Shown here piece after piece: positions 24,403 through 37,800 of a stretch of DNA of 51,173 nt (position 1 is the stretch's first letter; each line of letters starts with the position of its first letter). The position numbers were made by a program, and so were the translations under genes. The DNA comes from Clostridiales bacterium (GTDB lineage Bacteria > Bacillota > Clostridia > Lachnospirales > Lachnospiraceae), in contig JAJPZY010000060.1 in the NCBI GenBank assembly GCA_021204085.1, forward strand, positions 1 through 51,173, written 5' to 3'. Under the pieces are notes generated by a model. That model was not told the origin of the DNA. It did not search any database and was given only the letters and a program-made list of their open reading frames with translations.

Positions 24403-25638
24403 ATGATGAATTATGAAGAATTTAAGCAGAGTATTGTGAATCAAATCCGAGATGTGCTGCCCGAAAAATACCGGGATGCTGATGTAGAGGTTCGGCCTCT
24501 GGAAAAGATTAATCAAAGTTATGAGGCACTTTTTGTAGGTGCTGCAGGTGAGAATCTTTCGGTGGGTGTCAATCTGGAGCAGTATTATGACCAGTATGAT
24601 GCTGGCGACATGGACTTTCAGGAAACGTTATCTGCTGTATCGGAAAGGCTGCAGGAAGATCCGGGATTTGCGCTTGATGTGGATTCGCTGAGAAATTATG
24701 AAACGATAAAGGAGCAGCTGTATATCCGTGTATGTGGAGTGGAGCAGAATCAGGAGCTGCTTCAAAACATACCGCATCGGGTAAAGGAAGACCTGGCTGT
24801 GACATATCATCTGCACATAGGGGAAACCGAGGACGGGCTAGCAGCCAGTGCCATGGTTACGGATGACTTTTTAACAGCTTATGGCATCACTGAGGAGCAG
24901 CTTCATCAGGATGCGTTAGAAAACAGCCAGAAGCTATTTCCGGCAACACTCACTCCTGTGCGGGATATGTTGCAGGAACTCTTATTTGGAAATTTGAAAG
25001 AGCCCGAAATACAGGACCCAATGGTACAGCTGATATTGGATACCATGGTGCCGCAGGATGCTGTGCCGATGTATGTGCTGACCAATGAACAGAAGTTAGA
25101 TGGAGCCGGTGTACTATTTTATCCGGATATGATGGATCAGATCGGAAATGTGCTGGGAAATGATTATATTATCCTGCCGTCTTCCACGCAGGAAATGATC
25201 ATTTTACCGGATCAGGGTATGATGACAGCCCGTGAGGCACAGGAGATGGTAGCTGATATCAACGGCATAGATGTGCCTCCGGAAGAACGCCTGACGGATT
25301 GCTCTTATCATTATGACAGGGAGACTCATCTCTTTGAAAAATTTTCCTCGTATGAAGCCCGGATGGAGGAAAAAGAGAAAGAGGCTGAGTTGGATGATAA
25401 GGTGCCTCAGAAAGTTGAAAGCAGCGAAGAAAGATCCGTACCGAATGATTTTGTCCGCCATGAAAAACAGGAAAGAAATGAAACTTCCCGGACCGGAAGT
25501 GAAAGGGCGGTGCCGAAGCGGGAGTCTGTATTAAAGAAGCTGGAAGAAAAGAAAGCTGCTGTAAAGGCTCGTGAGGCTGAGAGAGCAAAGGATAGGACCA
25601 GAGGTATGCATAATCGCAGCGACCATGCGCTTGGATAA
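24403..25638 (+). CDS. DUF5688 family protein
   Basis: 411 aa, ATG at 24403 after AAGGAGG. The N-terminus NYEEFKQSIVNQIRDVLPEKY is typical for DUF5688. The central blocks AVTYHLHIGETEDG and DAVPMYVLTNEQKLDGAGVLFYPDMM give an alpha/beta core; the last 100 residues are charged and coiled (ESVLKKLEEKKAAVKAREAE). Function unknown. The family is usual between topB and the giant helicase. Confidence 0.75.
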   Translation: MMNYEEFKQSIVNQIRDVLPEKYRDADVEVRPLEKINQSYEALFVGAAGENLSVGVNLEQYYDQYDAGDMDFQETLSAVSERLQEDPGFALDVDSLRNYETIKEQLYIRVCGVEQNQELLQNIPHRVKEDLAVTYHLHIGETEDGLAASAMVTDDFLTAYGITEEQLHQDALENSQKLFPATLTPVRDMLQELLFGNLKEPEIQDPMVQLILDTMVPQDAVPMYVLTNEQKLDGAGVLFYPDMMDQIGNVLGNDYIILPSSTQEMIILPDQGMMTAREAQEMVADINGIDVPPEERLTDCSYHYDRETHLFEKFSSYEARMEEKEKEAELDDKVPQKVESSEERSVPNDFVRHEKQERNETSRTGSERAVPKRESVLKKLEEKKAAVKAREAERAKDRTRGMHNRSDHALG

Positions 25639-25655
25639 AGAAGGGAGATGAGACC

Positions 25656-25820
25656 ATGGAGATGAGGAATCTGTTAACGGATCAGGACAGACAGGAAAAA
25701 AGTCCGAAACAGCAGGAACAATCCGTGCGGCAGCGACAGGCCGCACGGATGAACAGATATGAAAAGGGTTTGATAGCCCTGTTGGAAGAGAAAGGAAGGA
25801 AACAGAACGCGTCGATGTAG
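25656..25820 (+). CDS. Small basic protein (54 aa), unknown function
   Basis: ATG at 25656 after AAGGGAG, ending 28 bases before the giant gene. The product is very polar and Gln/Arg-rich ([20 protein letters not shown]) with one short helix near the end ([13 protein letters not shown]). The spacing fits an operon gene. No family recognised. Confidence 0.55.
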   Translation: MEMRNLLTDQDRQEKSPKQQEQSVRQRQAARMNRYEKGLIALLEEKGRKQNASM

Positions 25821-25848
25821 TCGGCGCAGAAAGATAAGGAGGGTAACT

Positions 25849-28800
25849 ATGGCGAAAGTAAATGATATCCGTATGCTTGCAGAAGAACATGCACAGGAAG
25901 TGAGCCGTTCGCCCCGGGACTGGATGGGATACTTAGATACGGCATCTCGGCTGTACCGGTATCCCTTCCGGGACAGCCTGCTTATCCATGCACAGCGACC
26001 GGATGCGACCGCCTGTGCACAGTTGGAGTTGTGGAATGAGAAGATGCTGCGATGGGTGAACCGAGGTGCAAAGGGGATTGCACTTTTGGATGATACAGGA
26101 CCAAGGGAGAGGTTGAAATATGTGTTTGATGTCTCCGATACCCATCGGGTACGCGGCGGCAGGGATGTGTATCTGTGGGAATTAAAGTTAGAATATTGCT
26201 CGGAAATACTTTCGCATCTGACGGATGCGTATGGCCTTGACGATTCCGTGAACAATATCTCGGAGGCTTTGCGTCTGATCGCTGAGGAGCAGGCAGAGGA
26301 AAGTCTGGAGGATGCACTCTATGGCATTACGAATGAGACCTCAGGGACTTTTCTTTATGGGTTTGACGAAGATGAAATCAGACCGGGATTCCGTCAGCTC
26401 CTGAGCGACAGTACTTATTACATGCTGCTTCGAAGATGCGGCTATGAAGCAGAGGAATACTTAGAGGAAGAAAGTTTTTGCGGCATCACTGATTATAACC
26501 GTCTTTCTGTCCTTGGATTTTTGGGGAATGCTGCCTGTGAGAATGCGGAGCCGGTTCTTCGTGATATCGGGCGCAGCATCGGGCAGATCCAGAAAAAAAT
26601 AGTAAAAGAACAGCTTGCAAATACGGTGGAGCATGTGTATAATACGAACAGACAGTTTAACACATTAACGCGTGAAAGTATAAGCGCAAGTGAAATCAAT
26701 GAGAATGGAGGGACAGAACATGGAACTGACATATCATCGCAAGGGGGATTACCTCTTTCCGAACCTGAAAGTAGCAGAGAACAATCAGCAAGTGATCGGA
26801 AAGTACGGGATGCTTCGGAAAACGTATTTACAGGAGAACCACAGGAACTGGTACCAGAGCATGCTGATGACCGGGAAACTGAACCGTCATCTGATGGAGA
26901 TCGAGGAGGCGGCATCCGAGCGGATGGAAGTGCTGATGGAACAGCTGTCCAAGAAGTTCCCGGCACCGGACAAGGAGAAAGACCAGATGGCGTGGGCAGC
27001 CCACATGAACAGCCTGACGGCGATGGCGGAGGAGAACGTATTGGCGGAATTGGTTTACAATTAACAGATCAGACAAGTGAACAGGAACTGAGTGAAGCAG
27101 AGGAAGAAATCGCCTCTGCTTTATCTTTGCCCGAATTTCCCTCAGTTAACAAGCAGGTCCGTGCGATCGGGGAACGTATGGAGGCATCGTATGCCGCAAA
27201 AAGTGCAATCCCGGCAGATGTTATTGATGAGGTGCTCCGTACCGGGAGTAACCAGAAGAGCGGTCATCTTCGCCTCACATACAACTTTATGGTTGAAAAA
27301 ACTAAGGAGGAATACGCCGAGTTTGTGCGGAGGGAGTATGGAACCGGCGGCAGGGGGATTGTGGTGGACGGACAGGAGTATGCAGTCTGGCATGATGAGC
27401 TGGGGATGCGCATTGCAGTCGGGCATACGGTGTCAGATAAATTGTTAAACCAGACGTTTCTCTCCTGGGAAGATGTAAGCGGACGTATCGGGCAGCTTTT
27501 AGCGCAGGGAGAGTATGCGCCGCAGGTGGTATTGGATGCCGCCATGGAGAATGCTTATAAAGAACATGCGGAGTATCTGGCTTATATGAAGGGGGATATG
27601 GCAGACGGTGTAGCGGAAATCGTCTTTGAAGATACTTCCATTTTTGATGGCGGATTCCCGGATGTGGTGGAACGCATCAGTGGCATGCTTCGGCAGCCGG
27701 AATTTTTATCCGATCTAAATGAGCGGCTGTTGGGGCTCGCGTCAGCCTATGAGGAAGACCGTTCCCTGATGCGTTTCCATCTTTATAACCCCGGCAGGAT
27801 GTCGGAGTTGTTTCAGATACTGGCGAAGGACGCATTGCCCTATCAGGCGAGGGAAGATTTCTCCTGGCAAGAGCACAAGTATTTTATCACGCAGGATGAG
27901 ATCGATGCGTATCTGTCTGGCGGTGGTGCGTATGCGGACGGGAGGTTGGCCACCTATTCCTATTTTCGAATGGGGCATACCGAAACAGAAAAAACAGCTT
28001 TCATAAAGGAACGTTATGGGACTGGCGGGAGCAGCCATGCATTATCCGGTGCCGATGACTCCCATGCAGATTATGATGCGAAAGGGCTTGTTCTTGCGCG
28101 TGGGGATTATGGGAACCCTTACGCAAAAGTACAGCTTTCATGGAAGAAAGTCGCACAGCGGGTGGATTACCTGATCAAACAGGATCAGTTTTTAAAGCCG
28201 AAAGATTATTCCCGAATGGGGGCTTATGAAAAAGAGCAGATGGCTTTACGGGTGATGAGTTTTTATTCCTGTCTTCCGTCAGAGATCAACCGCCCATTTC
28301 CGGAAGATATGCTGATTGATAATCCGCGCGCAGTCCTTGTGGGGAAGATGGAAGACGGCCAGCAGTTTGAGGAACTGCTTTCCGGGATGTCGGAAGCACT
28401 CGCGGCACTGCCCCTTGATTATGACCGCTATGAGGAACGGGCACAGATTCTGACAGACCTGATCCAGTATTCGGAAGGAAATTATACGATCTTTCCAACA
28501 AAGGAGAAGGATGAGGAGACCGAAGTCGTCACTGGCCATCAGATGACACTTTTTGATTTTATGGGTGTCGATGAGGAACCGTCAAGTGATGAGGAGACGT
28601 CAAGGGATGTTGAATCGCTAATGGATGTTGAAGCGTTAAGTGGCGATGAAGTACCAAAGGATGTTGAAACACCAGAGGAAAATGAACTATCAGGGCATCA
28701 TGAGACACTAAGGGGTGATGAACCTCAAACAGAAGATAATGCGCCGCAGGAGATGCAGGAAGAGCAATCAGAGGGTTTTCTCCCCGTTGCAGAGTCCGAT

Positions 28801-31800
28801 GAGGTGCCGTTTGAGAAGTCTACTGACAGAAAGCCCCGGAACTTAAGAGCACTTTCCACGGATGCTGCTTTAGAGTACAACGCGATAAAAGAGCGCTATC
28901 CAAATTCGCTGGTCGGGTTTGAACAGCAGGGCGTTTATGAATTTTACGGAGACGATGCTCTGCTTGTGGCACAGATATTAAACAGCCGCCTGTTGGAAAA
29001 GCCAACGGAGGATGGGGCAATCCGGGCAACCGGATTCCCGTCCGGGCAGTGGGTGCATTACTCGAAAAAACTCTGGAGCAAAGGGGAGAATGTTTACCTA
29101 TCCGGTGAGCGCCAGGACGGTACGCATTGGGAGGTGAAATTCTTAAGCGGAAAGGAATACCTGCCGCTGGATGCGATCGTCCATATCGACGGGAGAGAAT
29201 TTCGCATTGACAGTGTGGATTTTCAGCAGGATATGGTAAGCCTTCAGGATATGACGATGGCGCGTGAAGCAAGATATCCGATCTTCCGCGAAGAACCGAC
29301 TGCCTATGTACGCTCCCTTTATGAAGAAGAGGAACCGGCGTTTGATTTTGATACGGAAAACCGGGTAGCAAGCGCAATGGAATACGTGGGTGTCAGCCAT
29401 GAGGATTTCTCCGGTGAACAGATGGATGTGATCTATGATGCCGCTTTAAAAGAGCTTGCCATTGAGCCAATGCTGAATCCGGATTTTAGTCCGGAGCAGA
29501 TGCAGCTGATTGCTGATATTGCAAAACGGATGAAAGCTGGGGAGCGTGCGGCTTTTGACGGTGCGATGGCACCTCTGTCCGGACATGTGATGACTCCGGA
29601 GGAGATCAATGCTACAAGGCAGGAGTACCGCCTGCCGCTGGAGATTTATGATGAGCCGGAAGATGTTGGAGGTGGGGAGCCTGATCCTGAACCAAAGCTG
29701 CGGTCAATCGTATTGGAATTAAACCCTGCTGAGCAGGAACAGGAGCAGCAAGAGCCGGTTAATTTCCGTATTACAGATGATGATCTGGGTGCTGGAGGTC
29801 CAAAAACAAAATATAAGGCAAACATAGATGCCATTCGCCTGTTAAAAACTCTTGAAGAGGAGGGCAGGCTGGCGACGCCAGAGGAACAGGAGACGTTATC
29901 CCGTTTTGTCGGATGGGGCGGTATCCCACAGGCTTTTGACCCGGAGAATGGCAGTTGGGCGTCTGAATATGCTGAGGTAAAGGCACTTCTTACACCAGAG
30001 GAATACCGTGAAGCGCGAGGTTCCACCCTGAATGCGTTTTATACTTCGCCAACGGTAATCAAAGCGATGTATTCGGCATTGGAAGAGATGGGGCTTCGTT
30101 CCGGGAATGTCCTTGAGCCATCCTGCGGCGTCGGAAACTTTATGGGGCTTGTCCCGGAGGGCATGGATGTCAATATGTATGGCGTGGAGCTGGACAGCAT
30201 ATCCGGGAGGATTGCGCGGCAGTTATACCAGAAAAATAAGATTGCTGTGCAGGGATTTGAAACGATGGCGTTCCCGGAGAGTTTTTTTGACTGCATGATC
30301 GGCAACGTGCCGTTCGGGAATTATAAAGTAAATGACCCGAAGTATGACCGTTATAACTTTATGATCCATGATTATTTTATCGCACGAAGCCTTGACCTTC
30401 TGCGTCCGGGCGGCGTAACCGCGGTCGTAACCTCCTCTGGTACGATGGATAAGAAGGATGATTCGGTGCGGCGCTATCTTGCAAACCGGGCCGACCTGCT
30501 TGGTGCAGTACGCCTGCCGGATAATGCTTTCTTAAGGAATGCCAACACGGCTGTGGTTGCGGATATCCTTTTCTTTCAGAAAAGCGATCGGGTTTCGATT
30601 GATGAACCGGAATGGATAAATATCGCGCAGACGGAAGAAGGGTACAGCATCAATTCTTATTTTGTAAAACATCCGGAAATGATCCTTGGCACTCTTTCTT
30701 CGGAAAGTACGCAGTATGGGAAACAGGAGGTAACGGTAAAACCGATCGAAGGGGCAAGCCTTGACGGGCAGCTTAAAAGAGCACTTTCCAATATCAGGGG
30801 GACGATTACGGAACTGGAAGCAGATGATATGGAGATTGATGAAGTAGATACTTCCATACCGGCAAACCCGGATATCAAAAACTTTAGTTTTGCCAATGTA
30901 GACGGTCTGGTTTATTACCGTGAGAATTCCCGGATGAACCGGATGAACTTGCCAAAAGCGACAACAGAGCGGGTACTCGGGATGATTGCGCTTCGCGATA
31001 CAGTGCAGGAGCTGATTGCGTTGCAGGTCAATGACGGAAGCGATGCGGAGATTGGCCTGCTCCAACAGAAATTGAATCAGCAGTATGATACCTACACGGC
31101 ACAATACGGGCTTATCAGCAGTACAGCCAACCGCCGCGCATTTTCGCAGGACAGCAGTTACTGCCTGCTGGCATCGTTAGAGATTCTGGATGAAGAGGGA
31201 AATTTAAAGCGGAAGGCCGATATCTTTACAACGCGGACGATACGCAGGGCACAGCCGGTGACGAGTGTCGATACGGCCAGTGAAGCACTTGCAGTCTCGA
31301 TCGGGGAACGGGCGCGGGTGGATGTCCCGTTTATGGCAGAGCTTTCGGGGATGACGGAGGATGAGGTTACGGAGGAATTATCCGGGGTTATTTTTAAAAA
31401 TCCCCTGACTGATCAGTGGGAGACTGCGGATGAATATCTTTCCGGAAATGTCCGCGAAAAGCTAAAGGTTGCCCGGGAGTTTGCGGAAAACCATCCGGAA
31501 TATGCTGTAAACGCAGCATATCTTGAGCGGGTGCAGCCGAAAGATCTGGAAGCCTCTGAGATTGAGGTGCGTCTGGGTGCGACATGGATTCATCCCCGTT
31601 ATATCAATGATTTTATGAAAGAAGTCCTGCATACCCCGTGGTATCTGATCGACCGTCAGGTGCAGGTGCAGTATGCTGCGGTCAGCGGGGCATGGAACAT
31701 CATGGGGAAATCTAAGGATTCCGGGAACCCACTGGTGTATTCGACCTATGGGACTCCTGCGGCAAACGCCTACCGTCTTCTGGAGGATGCCTTAAACCTG

Positions 31801-34683
31801 CGCGACACAAAGATTTATGATACTGTGCAGGATGATGCGGGGAAAGACCACAGGGTATTGAATAAAAAAGAAACGATGCTGGCACAGCAGAAGCAGGAGA
31901 TGATCCGGGAAGCGTTCAAAGAGTGGATTTTTTCCGATATCGACCGGAGGGAGGAACTGTGCAGGACATATAATACGATGTTTAACAGTATCTGCCCACG
32001 GGAATATGACGGGAGCCATATCCGGTTTACCGGGATGACGCCGGAGATCAGCCTGATGCAGCACCAGAAGAATGCAGTGGCACATATCCTTTATGGCGGG
32101 AATACACTCCTTGCCCACTGCGTGGGTGCCGGGAAAACGTTCCAGATGGTAGCGGCCGGGATGGAGAGCAGGCGGTTAGGACTGGCGCAGAAATGCCTGT
32201 ACGTAGTTCCCAACCACCTGACGGAGCAGTGGGGCAGCGATTTCCTCCGCCTCTATCCGGGTGCGAATATCCTGGTGGCGACGAAGAAGGATTTTCAGCC
32301 GGCGAACCGGAAAAAGTTCTGTTCGCGGATTGCCACAGGTGACTATGATGCCATCATCATCGGCCACAGCCAGTTTGAGCGTATCCCACTCTCAAAGGAG
32401 CGGCAGGTGGCATCCATCAACCGCCAGATCGAGGATATCACGGATGCGATCCATGCAATGAAACATGAGGTGGGTTCCCATTTCACGGTAAAACAGATGG
32501 AGCGCACGAGGAAGACCCTGATGGTGCGCTTGGAAAAATTAAATAAGCAGGAGCGAAAAGATGATGTCGTGACGTTTGAACAGCTTGGAGTTGACCGGTT
32601 ATTTGTGGATGAGAGCCACGCTTACAAAAATCTCTTCCTTTACACCAAGATGCGGAACGTTGCCGGGATTACCCAGACGGATGCGCAGAAGTCTTCGGAT
32701 ATGTTTATGAAATGCCAGTACATGGATGAAATCACCGGGAGCCGGGGCGTGACATTTGCTACAGGTACCCCGGTCAGCAATTCAATGGTAGAATTATACA
32801 CCATGATGCGTTACCTGCAGTATGACACACTCAATCGGCTTGGTATGGGGCATTTTGATTCGTGGGCATCAAGCTTTGGTGAGACTGTCACGGCAATAGA
32901 ATTGTCGCCGGAAGGAACGGGCTATCGTGCGAAAACACGGTTTGCCCGTTTTTATAATCTCCCGGAACTGATCGCACTTTTTAAGGAGAGTGCGGATATC
33001 CAGACCGCGGACATGCTCGATCTGCCCGTACCGGAGGCAGAATATATCAACGAGGTCCTAAAGCCCAGTGAGACTCAAAAGGAGATGGTAGGAAGTTTTG
33101 CAAAGCGCGCGGAAGCAGTCCGCAGCGGAATGACCGATCCGAAAATCGACAACATGCTAAAGATCACGAATGACGGGCGGAAGTGTGCGTTAGACCAGAG
33201 GCTATTAAATGACATGCTTCCGGATGAACCGGAGAGCAAGGTCAACCGCTGTGTCGAAAATGCGTTTCGCATCTGGCAGGATACGATGGACAAAAAATCG
33301 TCGCAGCTGATATTTTGTGACCTTTCTACACCGAAAGGAGACGGGACATTCAATGTTTACGATGACGTCCGGGAAAAGCTGGTGGCACGGGGTATACCGA
33401 AGGAAGAAGTAGCTTTTATCCATGAAGCAAATACGGAGACGCGGAAGGCGGAACTGTTTGCAAAGGTGCGTTCCGGCCAGGTGCGAATCTTGCTTGGTTC
33501 CACGCCGAAACTTGGTACAGGGACGAATATCCAGGACCGGCTGATCGCACTCCACCATCTGGACTGCCCGTGGAAACCATCGGATTTAGAACAGCAGGAG
33601 GGGCGTATCCTCCGCCGGGGGAACCAGAACAAAAAGGTGAAGATTTACCGATATGTGACGGAGGGGACGTTTGACGCCTATATGTGGCAGCTTCTGGAGA
33701 ACAAGCAGAAGTTTATCAGCCAGATCATGACCTCGAAGTCCCCGGTCCGTTCTGCGGAGGATGTGGATGATACGGCGCTTTCCTATGCGGAGATCAAGGC
33801 GTTGGCGACTGGGAATCCTTATATAAAAGAGAAGATGGATCTTGATATACAGGTCAGCAAATTGAAACTTTTAAAAGCAAATCATCAAAGCCAGATCTAT
33901 CGGCTGGAGTCTGATATCGCGAAAAAGTATCCGATGCAGATCGCGGCAACAGAGGAGCGTCTGGCCGGGATGATTTCGGATGAAGCTGTGGCGAAACCAA
34001 TTTTAGAGCAGGAAAAAGAGGCTTTTCAAATGGTGGTCGGGGGCAAGACCTATACAGACCGGAAGGAGGCCGGGACAGCCGTGATCGCCGCCTGCGCAGG
34101 ATTAAAAGCGGTAAGCACATCCGGGCAGATCGGGGAATATCAGGGCTTTGCACTGATGGCAAGTTATGACAGCTTTAACCAGAAATTTATGCTGAGTATC
34201 AAACGCCAGTGCAGCTACACCATAGAGGTCGGACAGGATGCGTCCGGGAACATTATCCGTATCCAGAACGCTCTGGGCGGAATCGGGAAGAAGATCGAAC
34301 AGGCACAGCAGAAGCTGGAGTCACTGAATGCGCAGCTTGAAACAGCAAAGGAGGAGGTGAAAAAGCCGTTTGCGCAGGCGTCGGAATTGGAGGAGAAATC
34401 GGCAAGGCTTGCAGAACTGAATTCGCTCCTTAACATGGATGAACGTGGTCCGGGTGATGCGGCAATTTTAGATGAAGCGGATGATGGAAGCGTGCAGAAG
34501 GATACTCAAGTGGCCGATCAGCCGCGGCAGGCGCTTACATATGCCGAGCGCGCAAAAGAAGTGGTAGATAAAGAAACTCCCAGACAGGCTTCGGTGCTTC
34601 AAAGGCTCCATGAAAAGCAGGCATCGATGGGAGAGAAAGGAAAGCAGGAATCACGGGCAAGAAGGCCGGTTGAGTGCCTGTAG
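25849..34683 (+). CDS. Giant helicase/N6-methylase polyvalent protein (2944 aa)
   Basis: ATG at 25849 after AAGGAGGG. The N-terminal large-polyvalent-protein region (1-285) leads to a G/D/E-rich linker (about 290-410) that overlaps tnpV in another frame. Further LPD-type domains, with an acidic repeat-like linker near 905-965, fill 410-1300. A methylase domain has motif [13 protein letters not shown] (about 1422) and a GNVPFG catalytic motif (about 1485). The SNF2-like helicase has Walker A CVGAGKTF (about 2090), DEXH-type VDESH (about 2253) and QEGRILRRG (about 2583). It probably remodels and methylates incoming or replicating ICE DNA against host restriction. Confidence 0.92.
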   Translation: MAKVNDIRMLAEEHAQEVSRSPRDWMGYLDTASRLYRYPFRDSLLIHAQRPDATACAQLELWNEKMLRWVNRGAKGIALLDDTGPRERLKYVFDVSDTHRVRGGRDVYLWELKLEYCSEILSHLTDAYGLDDSVNNISEALRLIAEEQAEESLEDALYGITNETSGTFLYGFDEDEIRPGFRQLLSDSTYYMLLRRCGYEAEEYLEEESFCGITDYNRLSVLGFLGNAACENAEPVLRDIGRSIGQIQKKIVKEQLANTVEHVYNTNRQFNTLTRESISASEINENGGTEHGTDISSQGGLPLSEPESSREQSASDRKVRDASENVFTGEPQELVPEHADDRETEPSSDGDRGGGIRADGSADGTAVQEVPGTGQGERPDGVGSPHEQPDGDGGGERIGGIGLQLTDQTSEQELSEAEEEIASALSLPEFPSVNKQVRAIGERMEASYAAKSAIPADVIDEVLRTGSNQKSGHLRLTYNFMVEKTKEEYAEFVRREYGTGGRGIVVDGQEYAVWHDELGMRIAVGHTVSDKLLNQTFLSWEDVSGRIGQLLAQGEYAPQVVLDAAMENAYKEHAEYLAYMKGDMADGVAEIVFEDTSIFDGGFPDVVERISGMLRQPEFLSDLNERLLGLASAYEEDRSLMRFHLYNPGRMSELFQILAKDALPYQAREDFSWQEHKYFITQDEIDAYLSGGGAYADGRLATYSYFRMGHTETEKTAFIKERYGTGGSSHALSGADDSHADYDAKGLVLARGDYGNPYAKVQLSWKKVAQRVDYLIKQDQFLKPKDYSRMGAYEKEQMALRVMSFYSCLPSEINRPFPEDMLIDNPRAVLVGKMEDGQQFEELLSGMSEALAALPLDYDRYEERAQILTDLIQYSEGNYTIFPTKEKDEETEVVTGHQMTLFDFMGVDEEPSSDEETSRDVESLMDVEALSGDEVPKDVETPEENELSGHHETLRGDEPQTEDNAPQEMQEEQSEGFLPVAESDEVPFEKSTDRKPRNLRALSTDAALEYNAIKERYPNSLVGFEQQGVYEFYGDDALLVAQILNSRLLEKPTEDGAIRATGFPSGQWVHYSKKLWSKGENVYLSGERQDGTHWEVKFLSGKEYLPLDAIVHIDGREFRIDSVDFQQDMVSLQDMTMAREARYPIFREEPTAYVRSLYEEEEPAFDFDTENRVASAMEYVGVSHEDFSGEQMDVIYDAALKELAIEPMLNPDFSPEQMQLIADIAKRMKAGERAAFDGAMAPLSGHVMTPEEINATRQEYRLPLEIYDEPEDVGGGEPDPEPKLRSIVLELNPAEQEQEQQEPVNFRITDDDLGAGGPKTKYKANIDAIRLLKTLEEEGRLATPEEQETLSRFVGWGGIPQAFDPENGSWASEYAEVKALLTPEEYREARGSTLNAFYTSPTVIKAMYSALEEMGLRSGNVLEPSCGVGNFMGLVPEGMDVNMYGVELDSISGRIARQLYQKNKIAVQGFETMAFPESFFDCMIGNVPFGNYKVNDPKYDRYNFMIHDYFIARSLDLLRPGGVTAVVTSSGTMDKKDDSVRRYLANRADLLGAVRLPDNAFLRNANTAVVADILFFQKSDRVSIDEPEWINIAQTEEGYSINSYFVKHPEMILGTLSSESTQYGKQEVTVKPIEGASLDGQLKRALSNIRGTITELEADDMEIDEVDTSIPANPDIKNFSFANVDGLVYYRENSRMNRMNLPKATTERVLGMIALRDTVQELIALQVNDGSDAEIGLLQQKLNQQYDTYTAQYGLISSTANRRAFSQDSSYCLLASLEILDEEGNLKRKADIFTTRTIRRAQPVTSVDTASEALAVSIGERARVDVPFMAELSGMTEDEVTEELSGVIFKNPLTDQWETADEYLSGNVREKLKVAREFAENHPEYAVNAAYLERVQPKDLEASEIEVRLGATWIHPRYINDFMKEVLHTPWYLIDRQVQVQYAAVSGAWNIMGKSKDSGNPLVYSTYGTPAANAYRLLEDALNLRDTKIYDTVQDDAGKDHRVLNKKETMLAQQKQEMIREAFKEWIFSDIDRREELCRTYNTMFNSICPREYDGSHIRFTGMTPEISLMQHQKNAVAHILYGGNTLLAHCVGAGKTFQMVAAGMESRRLGLAQKCLYVVPNHLTEQWGSDFLRLYPGANILVATKKDFQPANRKKFCSRIATGDYDAIIIGHSQFERIPLSKERQVASINRQIEDITDAIHAMKHEVGSHFTVKQMERTRKTLMVRLEKLNKQERKDDVVTFEQLGVDRLFVDESHAYKNLFLYTKMRNVAGITQTDAQKSSDMFMKCQYMDEITGSRGVTFATGTPVSNSMVELYTMMRYLQYDTLNRLGMGHFDSWASSFGETVTAIELSPEGTGYRAKTRFARFYNLPELIALFKESADIQTADMLDLPVPEAEYINEVLKPSETQKEMVGSFAKRAEAVRSGMTDPKIDNMLKITNDGRKCALDQRLLNDMLPDEPESKVNRCVENAFRIWQDTMDKKSSQLIFCDLSTPKGDGTFNVYDDVREKLVARGIPKEEVAFIHEANTETRKAELFAKVRSGQVRILLGSTPKLGTGTNIQDRLIALHHLDCPWKPSDLEQQEGRILRRGNQNKKVKIYRYVTEGTFDAYMWQLLENKQKFISQIMTSKSPVRSAEDVDDTALSYAEIKALATGNPYIKEKMDLDIQVSKLKLLKANHQSQIYRLESDIAKKYPMQIAATEERLAGMISDEAVAKPILEQEKEAFQMVVGGKTYTDRKEAGTAVIAACAGLKAVSTSGQIGEYQGFALMASYDSFNQKFMLSIKRQCSYTIEVGQDASGNIIRIQNALGGIGKKIEQAQQKLESLNAQLETAKEEVKKPFAQASELEEKSARLAELNSLLNMDERGPGDAAILDEADDGSVQKDTQVADQPRQALTYAERAKEVVDKETPRQASVLQRLHEKQASMGEKGKQESRARRPVECL
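26720..27064 (+). CDS. TnpV-like protein encoded in an alternative frame inside the giant gene
   Basis: 114 aa, ATG 26720 with a strong ribosome site (ATGGAGGGA, 26706-26713) at 7 nt spacing. [35 protein letters not shown]-like block, [22 protein letters not shown], and [21 protein letters not shown] follow the same order as the IME TnpV-like protein at 5104-5493, including the matching end (AEExVLAExVY). It lies wholly inside the giant helicase ORF in a different forward frame. The helicase product of the same DNA is low-complexity linker, so the sequence constraint appears to come from tnpV. Confidence 0.75.
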   Translation: MELTYHRKGDYLFPNLKVAENNQQVIGKYGMLRKTYLQENHRNWYQSMLMTGKLNRHLMEIEEAASERMEVLMEQLSKKFPAPDKEKDQMAWAAHMNSLTAMAEENVLAELVYN

Positions 34684-34689
34684 GGATAT

Positions 34690-34724
34690 GCCGCCGGGAA
34701 GGGAAATAAATCTTTGCCGGCGGC
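34690..34724 (+). terminator. Strong hairpin after the giant gene
   Basis: GCCGCCGG (34690-34697) pairs with CCGGCGGC (34717-34724). There is no clean T-run (GATTTATAT follows), so it may instead be a processing or mRNA-stabilising site. Confidence 0.5.
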
Positions 34725-34803
34725 GATTTATATAAAAAATAAAATGAGTACCATCCATAAACCGGGATAGAACGACAGAATTATAGAAAGAGGGGATTTT
34801 TTT

Positions 34804-37800
34804 ATGGCAGGAAATCGGGAAGAACAATTAAAAGAGATTACAGAGCGCCTGGAACAGGGAGTAGAAGAATATTTTACTTCCGAGCGGTATGCGGAGTATC
34901 TAAAGGTAATGTCAAAATTCCATACATACAGCTTTAAGAATACGCTTCTGATCACTATGCAGAAACCGGATGCAACTCTGGTGGCAGGATATCAGGCATG
35001 GCAGAAAAAATTTCACCGGCAGGTGAAGCGCGGGGAAAAGGGCATACAGATCATCTCTCCTGTGCCAATCCGCAGGAGGGAAGAACGGGGGAAATTGGAT
35101 GAAGTGACAGGGGAGGCTGTTTTAAACCCGGATGGCGAACCGGAGACAGAAGAGGTCGTGCGTGTGATCCCGAGATTTAAAGTTGCGACCGTTTTTGACG
35201 TAAGCCAGACCATTGGGGATCCATTACCGGAATTGGGCGGAGAAGAACTGACGGACAGTGTGAAGGATTATGATTTATATCGGGATGCACTGATGGAAAT
35301 ATCCCCGGTACCGGTTCGTTTTACTACGATTGAGAGCGGTGCAAAAGGGTTTTATGACAGTGAGGAAAAGGAGATCGTGATCCAACCGGGTATGAGTGAG
35401 AGCCAGACGTTAAAGACCCTGATCCATGAAAGTGTCCATGCCCGGCTTCATGACCGGGAAATGATGCTTGCCCAGGAGATTGAAAAGAGTCGGATGACAC
35501 GGGAGGTGGAGGCAGAAAGTGTAGCTTATACTGTATGTCAGGCTTTTGGGATTGACACCTCGGAATATTCTTTCCCTTATGTGGCATCCTGGAGCAGCGG
35601 GCTTGATATGAAAGAGCTTCGGGCTTCCATGGATACAATCCGGCATACGTCTGCGGAATTTATTGATTCCCTTACCCAGGAGATTCAGATGCAGTTGGAA
35701 CAGCGGGCACAGGCCATGGAATCTGCACAGTATCAGACTGTAGAGATTTTTAAGGTTCCGGCATTATTTTCAGATGGCCAGATTCCGGATAACGAGGTAC
35801 CGGATGGTTTCTATCGTTATGACCTGCGGCATTCCAGTGAGGACGTCACAGAGCGCATCCGTGTAGAAAATAATGTTGCGGTCAATTACGCCGGGACGAT
35901 TCTCAGTGTCTATCCGTTGAACCTCCCGGAACGTGGATATGACAACCTTGGCGATGGATTTTCGTTCACCGGTGAGCGGATATCGTTTGGGGAGTACCGC
36001 CAGCGGATGGAAGCGGCAGATTTTTCGGTTCTTGCTGAAGAAATGCAGGATGCTGTGGTTCATGCAAACGAGGAACTGCTCTGGGAGGATAACACGGACC
36101 GGTATGCCATTTACCAGATTGATGGCGAAGGAAATGGCAGAGACTACAGTTATATGAATATGGATTTTATAAACAGCCATGGGATGGCTGTGAAAGGCAG
36201 GGATTATCAGTTAGTCTATGGCGGATTTTTGGAAGAAGGTGTAACGCTGGAAGATTTGTATGAAAAATTTAATGTCAATCATCCGCCGGGATATACCGGG
36301 CATTCCCTGTCTGTCAGTGATGTTGTTATAACAAAACGCGGCGGTGAGGTGCGTGCTGACTTTGTAGACAGTGTGGGATTTGCTCCGCTCCCCGAATTCG
36401 CTATGGAGCGGGAAGAACTGTGGAAGCGAAGAAGAATGCGTGTGACAGATTTTACAAAAGCGTTTGAAATTGACGGCCACGAGGGATTGTGGCATACCAT
36501 GGACCAGATCAGCCTGATGGGAGAGGATATTTTCCTGATGGAGCATAATGAATTCGGCAGTGATGTGGCAAAGGTTGCGGTAAACCAGGAAGGAAAAGTT
36601 GTTGCTGAGGATTTGTGGAATGGTTTTGATGAGGACTTTCACAGAGCCGCTTCAGAATATTTTGCAGAAAAAGGGATTTCCTATGAGCAACCATCACAGG
36701 AGCTGCAGGAAGGCATGGATGATAAAACAGATCTGAATGTTCGGCAAGAAGAACTGCAGGATGAGTCCGTGGAGCAGAGAAACGCGGAGACGATGGAGGA
36801 GGAAGCAGCAAATGTTCTTCCGGTCGCTGCTGCCGCTGTACCCGTTTATATGCAGACGGGAGTATACGCATTCGAACATGGTGAGATGAAGCAGTACCGT
36901 GAATCAAGGGCAGGCAATCTCGCGTGTAAGATGGCAATCAAGCAGGCGATTGGAGAAAACTTTGACGGAATGCATCTGAATAAGGATGCCGTAAAAGGAG
37001 TGCTCACGCAATTTGGAGCAGAGCGGGTTTCCTATGTGCTTGCGGCTACAATCCAGAAAAAGGATTGGGACGGCCGTTTCTCCCCGCAGAATAAAGCATG
37101 GGCGGCGTCCATACCAACGGTGGAAGATATCAGCGGGTTTGGTGATGATGTGCGAGATGAATTTGTTGTGGAGAGCCACCCGGCGGTGCTGGATGGTTTT
37201 GTACGGCTTGTCCGGGACGAAATCGCACTTCGTGAGCAGGAAAGGGAGAAGCCTCTGACCGCAGATGAGATTACAAATTTTAAAGAGATCAGACGGGAAT
37301 ATTTTCCCGTATCGAGGACGCTTGAATATCAACTTTCCTGTGAAGTACGCGGGGAACCGGATGTGCTGACTTATGAGATTTCTTATCATGACAATGACGA
37401 GGAGGGATTTACACTTCATACTCAGAACAATGATATCTGGGAACGCATGGGTATGGGAGAGCTTCGAAAACTGGAAGCGGTGGTAAGCCGGGAAGTAACG
37501 TTTTTTCAATGGCAGAGAGACATTGAAGAGGCACCCTCTGCGGATATCCTGCGCGAAGTCCGTTTCGGACTTTGGGAGACAGAGAATTTAAATCTTTCCA
37601 GGGAACAGATGGAGCGTATTTATCAGATGATAGATGAGAAAGAACAGAGTCTTTTACAGGATTCCTTAGATGAGGCGGATAGAGCTGAGAATGCTGAACT
37701 TACCGAAGAATCTGAGAAAGTATCGATTGTCTTTTATTATGTGGACAGTGATATGAATGGGGTGAGGGACGAAAACAGCCATCAGGAATTCCCGGATGTT

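Noticed and set aside
27092-27448. 118-codon plus-strand ORF inside the giant helicase gene, after tnpV
   Set aside because: Unlike the tnpV frame it has no good ribosome site and no recognisable family; the helicase frame there looks like a normal domain.
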